Of a stretch of 64,000 nucleotides of DNA, positions 60,251-64,000 are shown piece after piece. The notes under the pieces were generated by a model, which worked only from the letters and a program-made list of their open reading frames with translations, was not told the DNA's origin and did not search any database. Both the position numbers and the translations under genes were made by a program. The DNA comes from Sipunculus nudus. Taxonomy: Eukaryota; Annelida; Sipuncula; Golfingiida; Sipunculidae. The stretch lies in NCBI GenBank assembly GCA_026874595.1, contig CM049318.1, forward strand, positions 941,241 through 1,005,240, given 5' to 3'. The number at the start of each line of letters is the position of its first letter. Positions within the stretch are counted from its first letter, which is position 1.

Positions 60251-60402
60251 TGTTACAGGGTGACATAAAAGCGGACCAAACTGTCTTGCTAGTGAAGCTT
60301 GCTTTGCTGGCGAAGCAGTTGGTACAACGGACTTGTACACCACCGTTATGGGTTCGAATCTGAGATCGGCCCAATATTTTCCCCTGAAAAATTTGTCTTC
60401 GT

Positions 60403-60406
<4 letters not shown>
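60251..60406 (+). repeat. Right LTR with tRNA-like A/B boxes
   Basis: Its A box CTGGCGAAGCAGTTGG (60,307-60,322) is closer to the tRNA consensus than in the left LTR, and the B box GGGTTCGAATC (60,350-60,360) is identical. Between-LTR changes cluster in the anticodon-arm-like region and leave the B box untouched. Confidence 0.75.
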
Positions 60407-60434
<28 letters not shown>

Positions 60435-60844
60435 CCTCAGAAAAATACAGATGACACACAAATTTATTATCTAAAACATATTACATACAGATCTTAAGAC
60501 ATTTCAGTTTGCTATTAGTCACCCAGAGGATGCACAAAAATGGCTACTATTTCTGTTATCATTAAAACCACATTGTATTAAGTACTAGTAGTATTCTCAT
60601 AATTTCAACATGTGAGCTGTGAAATCTAGGGCTAATTGTGCCTGCAAAATGGCAGCCCCATGAACAGTTTCAAGAAATAAACCTGTCAGGGTGAAAAGGC
60701 CTGAGGGATGCAAAGTTGAAGTGCTCCGAGGACATCATTGAAGTGAGAATCTATCTGCCATGAGAAACCCGTGTGAAAAATATAATATCAATGAGGGAAG
60801 AAAAAAATTATATATGATTATTAGATACAGACAAGGTAAAACAT
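60407..60844. other. Nothing recognised
   Basis: The rest of the TA tract into which the TRIM inserted, then AT-rich sequence without a gene-like frame. Confidence 0.45.
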
Positions 60845-62300
60845 AATCATCCTGATGGAGGTAACAAATAAACAGACACAGATGAGACATAGCCTCCTTG
60901 ATACAGGTAACAAATAAACAGACACAGGTGAGACATAACCTCCTTGATACAGGTAACAAATAAACAGGCACAGGTGAGACATAGCCTCCTTGATACAGGT
61001 AACAAATAAACAGGCACAGGTGAGACATAGCCTCCTTGATACAGGTAACAAATAAACAGGCACAGGTGAGACACAGCCTCCTTGATACAGGTAACAAATA
61101 AACAGGCACAGGTGAGACACAGCCTCATTGATACAGGTAACAAATAAACAGGCACAGGTGAGACACAGCCTCCTTGATACAGGTAACAAATAAACAGGCA
61201 CAGGTGAGACACAGCCTCCTTGATACAGGTAACAAATAAACAGGCACAGGTGAGACCTAGCCTCCTTGATACAGGTAACAAATAAACAGGCACAGGTGAG
61301 ACCTAGCCTCCTTGATACAGGTAACAAATAAACAGGCACAGGTGAGACCTAGCCTCCTTGATACAGGTAACAAATAAACAGGCACAGGTGAGACCTAGCC
61401 TCCTTGATACAGGTAACAAATAAACAGGCACAGGTGAGACCTAGCCTCCTTGATACAGGTAACAAATAAACAGGCACAGGTGAGACCTAGCCTCCTTGAT
61501 ACAGGTAACAAATAAACAGGCACAGGTGAGACCTAGCCTCCTTGATACAGGTAACAAATAAACAGGCACAGGTGAGACCTAGCCTCCTTGATACAGGTAA
61601 CAAATAAACAGGCACAGGTGAGACATAGCCTCCTTGATACAGGTAACAAATAAACAGGCACAGGTGAGACATAGCCTCCTTGATACAGGTAACAAATAAA
61701 CAGGCACAGGTGAGACATAGCCTCCTTGATACAGGTAACAAATAAACAGGCACAGGTGAGACATAGCCTCCTTGATACAGGTAACAAATAAACAGGCACA
61801 GGTGAGACATAGCCTCCTTGATACAGGTAACAAATAAACAGGCACAGGTGAGACATAGCCTCCTTGATACAGGTAACAAATAAACAGACACAGGTGAGAC
61901 ATAGCCTCCTTGATACAGGTAACAAATAAACAGACACAGGTGAGACATAGCCTCCTTGATACAGGTAACAAATAAACAGACACAGGTGAGACATAGCCTC
62001 CTTGATACAGGTAACAAATAAACAGGCACAGGTGAAACATAACCTCCTTGCTACAGGTAACAAATAAACAGACACAGGTGAAACATAACCTACCTGATGT
62101 AGCTTATAAATCAACAGCCACAGGCTAGACATAACCTCCTTGATGGAGGTAACAAATAAACAGTCACAGGTGAGACAACCTCCTTGATGGAGGTAACAAA
62201 TAAACAGACACAGGTGAGACATAACTATCTTGATACAGGTTACAAATAAACAGACACAGGTGAAACATAACCTCCTTGATGGAGATAACAAACAAATAGG
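60845..62300. repeat. 46-bp minisatellite, ~31 copies
   Basis: The unit is 'aaataaacaggcacaggtga' followed by 'gacatagcctccttgataca' and 'ggtaac'. The outermost units are diverged, the central ones nearly identical (ACATAG and ACCTAG subtypes in blocks). On the minus strand three units give a 46-residue repeat without stops in any frame (MPVYLLPVSRRLCLT...), so frames up to 270 codons appear. Identical openness in three frames shows this is a property of the unit. On plus, each unit holds ACAGGTGAGA, a strong splice-donor word. An isolated diverged copy lies at 63,335-63,377. Confidence 0.93.
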
Positions 62301-62755
62301 TGCTTGTGAAAACATAACCTCTGAATTATATAAATGTTGTAACAATTACATTTTTTTTGAAAAAGTAAAAAGTACCACTCTGGCTGACAGAAAAGCCAAC
62401 ACATTGCATAATGTACAGCTAAATTATACAAACCAGTCTTCTGACCAATATAACTCAAACATTTGGTGCTTATAGCTTCAGCTATTAAGCGAAAATAATA
62501 TAAATGTTATGTCTGCAACACCTGAAACTCTCGGAAGTTTGAGATCATACATGTATGTAGAATTTCTGGAAAACGACATTTTTCAATAATTAATGTTGGT
62601 TCATTCTAATGTAAGCCCCCAGCAATAAGAAACTGTTAATCATATATGAGAGCTGATGTCATGGTAGCTTTATATGAAATTGGGGAAATAGAAAATGCAT
62701 TTTTTTGACAATCAGAGAAGTTAACAAGGGAGGCACCACCTTAAGGCCCTAACTT

Positions 62756-63031
62756 TTGTTTACATACCAGCCAGTCACGGTTGCAAAAACAGTATTTTTT
62801 CTCAAAGCAGCTGGAGTCCTTAATGGGCTACTTGCTGACACAGGAGGTCCAATCAAAATCTGTCACATCCAACTTATTCATAAAGATATGCACAACATTA
62901 GTCACCTTAAACCAGGTTTTCATAAGTTGAATACAATAGATTCTCCTTTCTGTGGCTATTGTAAGTTCAAGAGAGAATCTATCTCACAGTTTTTGGAACT
63001 GTTCTTTTGTCATGATGCTAATGTGTGGTGA
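62756..63031 (+). pseudogene. Possible LINE C-terminal fragment
   Basis: The frame includes KICHIQLIHKDMHNISHLKP and SPFCGYCKFKRESISQFLEL, ending in a stop after NVW. The CX2C followed by an ES...F motif resembles the zinc-like tail after some non-LTR reverse transcriptases. No catalytic part is present. Tentative. Confidence 0.35.
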
Positions 63032-64000
63032 ATAATCCAGGAGTTATTAATAAACCAATCATCAATTTTTTGTGTCAAGTTTACAGTAGTAGAAATTCTT
63101 TTAGGCTTAAGCGATCATAGATGGGTAAATATTTTAACACAGGTTGTAAATAAATAGGTTTATAATTGAATATGTCTCAAAAGATTGCCAAATATTTAAG
63201 GATGTGTAAGCTATGTAAAGAAGTTTATTCAGTATGGGCTGTAATTGCTACCAAGAGGTAAATTAAATCAAGAGAATGTGAAATGGGTAAACCTCACTCA
63301 CCTCATATCTTCTGTATAATTACATCCTCTTTGGTGGAGGTAACAAACACACAGGCATGGATGAAAACATAACCTCCAGAACCGTCTTCATAAATTTGTT
63401 TAAATTGCGGTATAATATTTTCCGTAAAACAGTTTAATTTACCTATGTATGCATGTATGTTTTTATGTTTATATGTATATTCTTTCTATGTATATATTTA
63501 TGCTGTTGTAATAAAAGAATATGACTATATTGTACCAAATGTGATTGAAATAGAATAATATTGAAAACAATCATTATTTGGCAACAAAAACGTGACTGGC
63601 GGACAGTCAGTTTGCCAAGAGGGAAACAAACTTTTACTTTAATGAATGCAGAGGTACATCTTGACGCATCCCGCCTGTCCTGGCGGTGAGCCAGGCTTTC
63701 AACATTTATTACATGTTGCTTTTAATAGGAGCCAAAGCCTGCTGTTTTAAGCAATAAAACTTCCTAACATGCGTGATACCTTTTCTAGTCCAAATATGAT
63801 TAGACACTGTGGGAAGAAACTGAATGGCACTTCTCATTAAGTATTGTTATTCCCAATTCGTATATTAGGATATTCTATTAGTATCCTATTGCTTTAAACT
63901 CTGATTCTATAAAATATGAAGCAACTGTTATTACTTTAAAATAAAACAGAGAAAACAACCGCTCTGCTGTGAAACTGGGTAGTTTTTAACTGGGAAAATA
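63032..64000. other. Nothing recognised except one stray minisatellite unit
   Basis: A diverged unit of the 46-bp repeat (GGTGGAGGTAACAAACACAC) lies at 63,335-63,377, 1 kb past the array. The rest is AT-rich without gene-like frames. Confidence 0.45.

Larger units (their letters stand above)
59976..60406 (+). mobile_element. TRIM-like miniature LTR retrotransposon
   Basis: Two direct 156-bp LTRs (59,976-60,131 and 60,251-60,406) start TGTTAC and end CGTAACA. Three bases after the left LTR is TGGGGGCTTGTC (60,135), which resembles a tRNA-Pro primer-binding site. Just before the right LTR is AAGAGGGGGTG (60,240-60,250), a polypurine tract. The internal part is only 119 bp and codes for nothing. 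The element sits inside a TA tract, so the target duplication (ATAT) is ambiguous. Non-autonomous; it would need an LTR element in trans. Confidence 0.82.

Noticed and set aside
60845-62300. CRISPR-like array
   Set aside because: Units are contiguous with no unique spacers, in a eukaryotic window.
60821-62345. Long minus-strand frames (124-270 codons) of Cys/Leu-rich repeats
   Set aside because: All three frames are open because the 46-bp unit has no stops; three overlapping frames of the same repeat peptide show no coding selection.

Overview
This is a repeat-rich, AT-rich animal nuclear window, most likely from a marine invertebrate and probably a mollusc. The reasons are a spliced host gene with an 11 kb and a 10 kb intron, long minisatellites inside introns, dispersed repeats carrying GGACAGAC-type runs, a Jockey-like LINE, several non-autonomous hAT-like elements, and long (TA)n tracts. 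Nothing prokaryotic is present. The species assignment is inference.

Host gene (minus strand, about 30,554 down to 4,658 and beyond the left edge). Five coding exons join with matching phases and GT/AG junctions: 30,523-30,010, 27,538-27,104, 16,088-15,984, 15,405-15,234 and 4,841-4,658. Together they give 470 codons without a stop, and the 3' end lies outside the window. I do not recognise the family. Its introns hold most of the left half's tandem repeats. They include a 361-bp higher-order repeat built of ~72-bp monomers (24.5-26.7 kb), and a 56-bp minisatellite (11.8-15.3 kb) whose unit is a copy of the 3' end of exon 4 plus its own 5' splice site.

Upstream of the gene (31-50 kb). There is a 2.1 kb hAT-like element with a perfect 8-bp target-site duplication (TSD), then a 3.5 kb array of ~57-bp units, then a nested structure. 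An old inverted duplication (arms ~430-450 bp, centre ~47.1-47.25 kb) has been broken by three different insertions. One is a hAT-like element (38,572-46,095) that itself carries a full-length, two-ORF, Jockey-type LINE (38,757-44,740, 11-bp TSD). The second is a terminal-inverted-repeat (TIR) element at 46.34-46.97 kb. The third is a TA-flanked TIR element at 47.44-49.49 kb. Each arm serves as an empty-site reference for insertions in the other.

Right part (50-64 kb). This holds dispersed repeats, (TA)n tracts, fragments of LINE reverse-transcriptase C-termini, a tRNA-related SINE candidate, and a 431-bp TRIM-like element (59,976-60,406). The TRIM has two 156-bp LTRs, a tRNA-Pro-type primer-binding site and a polypurine tract, and each LTR contains a tRNA-like pol III A/B-box segment. 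A 46-bp minisatellite (60.8-62.3 kb) follows; its units are open in all three minus frames but do not look like a gene.

The only intact protein-coding sequences I support are the five exons of the host gene and the two LINE ORFs. Coordinates, alignments and copy counts were made by eye.
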